DNA of 6,892 nucleotides from NCBI GenBank assembly GCA_964507305.1, contig CAZDPQ010000130.1, forward strand, positions 1 through 6,892, given 5' to 3'. Under the pieces are notes generated by a model. The model saw only the letters and a program-made list of their open reading frames with translations, had not been told where the DNA came from and made no database searches. A program made the position numbers and the translations under genes. The DNA comes from JAQVYV01 sp964507305. GTDB taxonomy: Bacteria > Bacillota > Clostridia > Saccharofermentanales > UBA5734. The first letter of the stretch is position 1; each line of letters opens with the position of its first letter. Of the stretch, positions 6,054 through 6,892 are shown in pieces.

Positions 6054-6892
6054 GGTCGGGTCACCTCAAGGAAAATCTCTTCGAGCGAAACGGAAACCGA
6101 GTCCATCGATTCGAGCGGGATCCCCGCCTGTGCCAGGAGCACCGGCAGCCTCGCCTGCGCTTCTTTTCTCCCCGTGACGGCGATCCTGTACCGGACCGGA
6201 GACAGGGCTTCGACTCCGGATGCCCAGGGAGCCTGTCCGATGGCCTGCACGAACGCTTCGGAAACCTGCGGATCGGAATCCGCGGGGAGCGAGACGGAGA
6301 TCTTGCTGTTGTCGTGGCGCGCCTTGAGCTCCGCCACGCTGCCGTGCTCCAGGAGCCTGCCCTTGCTGATGATCGCGACCGAATCGCAGACCCTCTCGAT
6401 ATCCGAAATGATGTGGGTCGAGAAAAAAACCGTGACCTGCCCCTTGATCTTCCGCAGGTTCTCGATCACCTCGAAACGGCCTTCGGGATCGAGCGCGGAG
6501 ACCGGCTCATCCATCAGGACGATCTGCGGGTCGTTGACCAGCGCCTGCGCGATCCCGATCCGCTGCTTCATCCCTCTCGAATAGGAGCCGATCCTCTTGC
6601 GGACTCCCTTGAGCCCCACGATCCCGAGAAGCTCCTCCGCCCTGGCCCGGCCCTCCCGCGGAGCCATCCCGTACAGGGAAGCCGCGAGGGTCAGAAACTC
6701 CATCGCATTCATATAGCCGTAGCATTCGGGGACATCCGGCAGATAGCCGAGGCGGGACCTCCCGGCCTTCCCCCCGAACGACGCCTCCGTCCCCATCAGC
6801 GCGATGCGCCCGGAATCAGGCTTCGTCAGGCCGGCGAGCATCTTGAGCGTGGTGGTCTTGCCGGCGCCGTTCGGACCCAGAAAACCGAAGAT
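6050..6892 (-). CDS. ABC transporter ATP-binding protein (5' end cut by window)
   Basis: The frame runs from the right edge to a TGA at 6050 and gives 280 residues, lacking only a short N-terminal part. Numbering from the edge, the Walker A motif is GPNGAGKT (6-13), the signature is YSRGMKQR (104-111), Walker B is IVLMDEP (124-130) with catalytic E129, the D-loop is SALD (132-135) and the switch histidine is H160 in STH. At the Q-loop position the sequence is YLPDVPE, with no glutamine, a variation I associate with ATPases serving ABC-2 permeases. Residues after about 195 form a C-terminal extension ending in SLEEIFLEV, typical of the same drug, sodium and bacteriocin exporter group. An ATG at 6841 should not be taken as the start, because Walker A lies upstream of it. 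The ATPase powers the permease it overlaps and is most likely an exporter; the substrate is unknown. Confidence 0.93.
   Translation of the reverse strand: MFGFLGPNGAGKTTTLKMLAGLTKPDSGRIALMGTEASFGGKAGRSRLGYLPDVPECYGYMNAMEFLTLAASLYGMAPREGRARAEELLGIVGLKGVRKRIGSYSRGMKQRIGIAQALVNDPQIVLMDEPVSALDPEGRFEVIENLRKIKGQVTVFFSTHIISDIERVCDSVAIISKGRLLEHGSVAELKARHDNSKISVSLPADSDPQVSEAFVQAIGQAPWASGVEALSPVRYRIAVTGRKEAQARLPVLLAQAGIPLESMDSVSVSLEEIFLEVTRP

Noticed and set aside
5997..6584. Plus-strand open frame opposite the permease and ATPase
   Set aside because: It is antisense to well-supported genes with intact motifs and its own product shows no domain or ribosome site.
6050..6841. Taking the ATG at 6841 as the ATPase start
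   Set aside because: The same frame continues to the window edge and encodes the Walker A motif upstream of that ATG, so the gene begins outside the window.

Overview
The window looks like part of a chromosome from a GC-rich member of the Bacillota, probably a Clostridia or Lachnospiraceae-like anaerobe. The evidence is the PepV-type dipeptidase, purine-rich Shine-Dalgarno sites, a near-consensus TTGGCA/TATAAT promoter, a clostridial-style membrane sensor domain and a secreted transglutaminase-like protein with Pro/Thr- and Ser-rich linkers. TGA and TAG are read as stops. The lineage is an inference from protein style; no RNA gene or marker fixes it. I see no tRNA, rRNA, CRISPR array, transposase, phage gene or attachment site.

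Layout: (1) 1-513, minus strand, is the N-terminal five-helix membrane domain of a protein cut by the left edge, probably the sensor part of a diguanylate cyclase. (2) 514-774 is a divergent control region with one strong rightward promoter, weaker leftward candidates and short repeats. (3) 775-2037 and 2068-3408, plus strand, form a likely two-gene operon: an unrecognised four-helix membrane protein with a Cys/His zinc-binding-like cluster and an acidic tail, then an M20 dipeptidase with a complete active site. (4) 3433-6892, minus strand, is a tight three-gene operon that converges on the dipeptidase. In transcription order it holds an ABC ATPase (5' end cut by the right edge), its ABC-2-type permease (4-base ATGA overlap) and a secreted, membrane-anchored transglutaminase-like protein 23 bases further on. 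The operon's promoter lies outside the window.

How the genes may work together: the ATPase and permease should form one transporter, and the surface transglutaminase-like protein is probably expressed with it, so the two may act in the same envelope process; the substrate is unknown. The dipeptidase would finish peptide breakdown in the cytoplasm; why it is paired with the membrane protein is not clear. The least described items are the zinc-cluster membrane protein and the pairing of an ABC transporter with a membrane-anchored transglutaminase-like protein. Nothing here amounts to a demonstrated new system.
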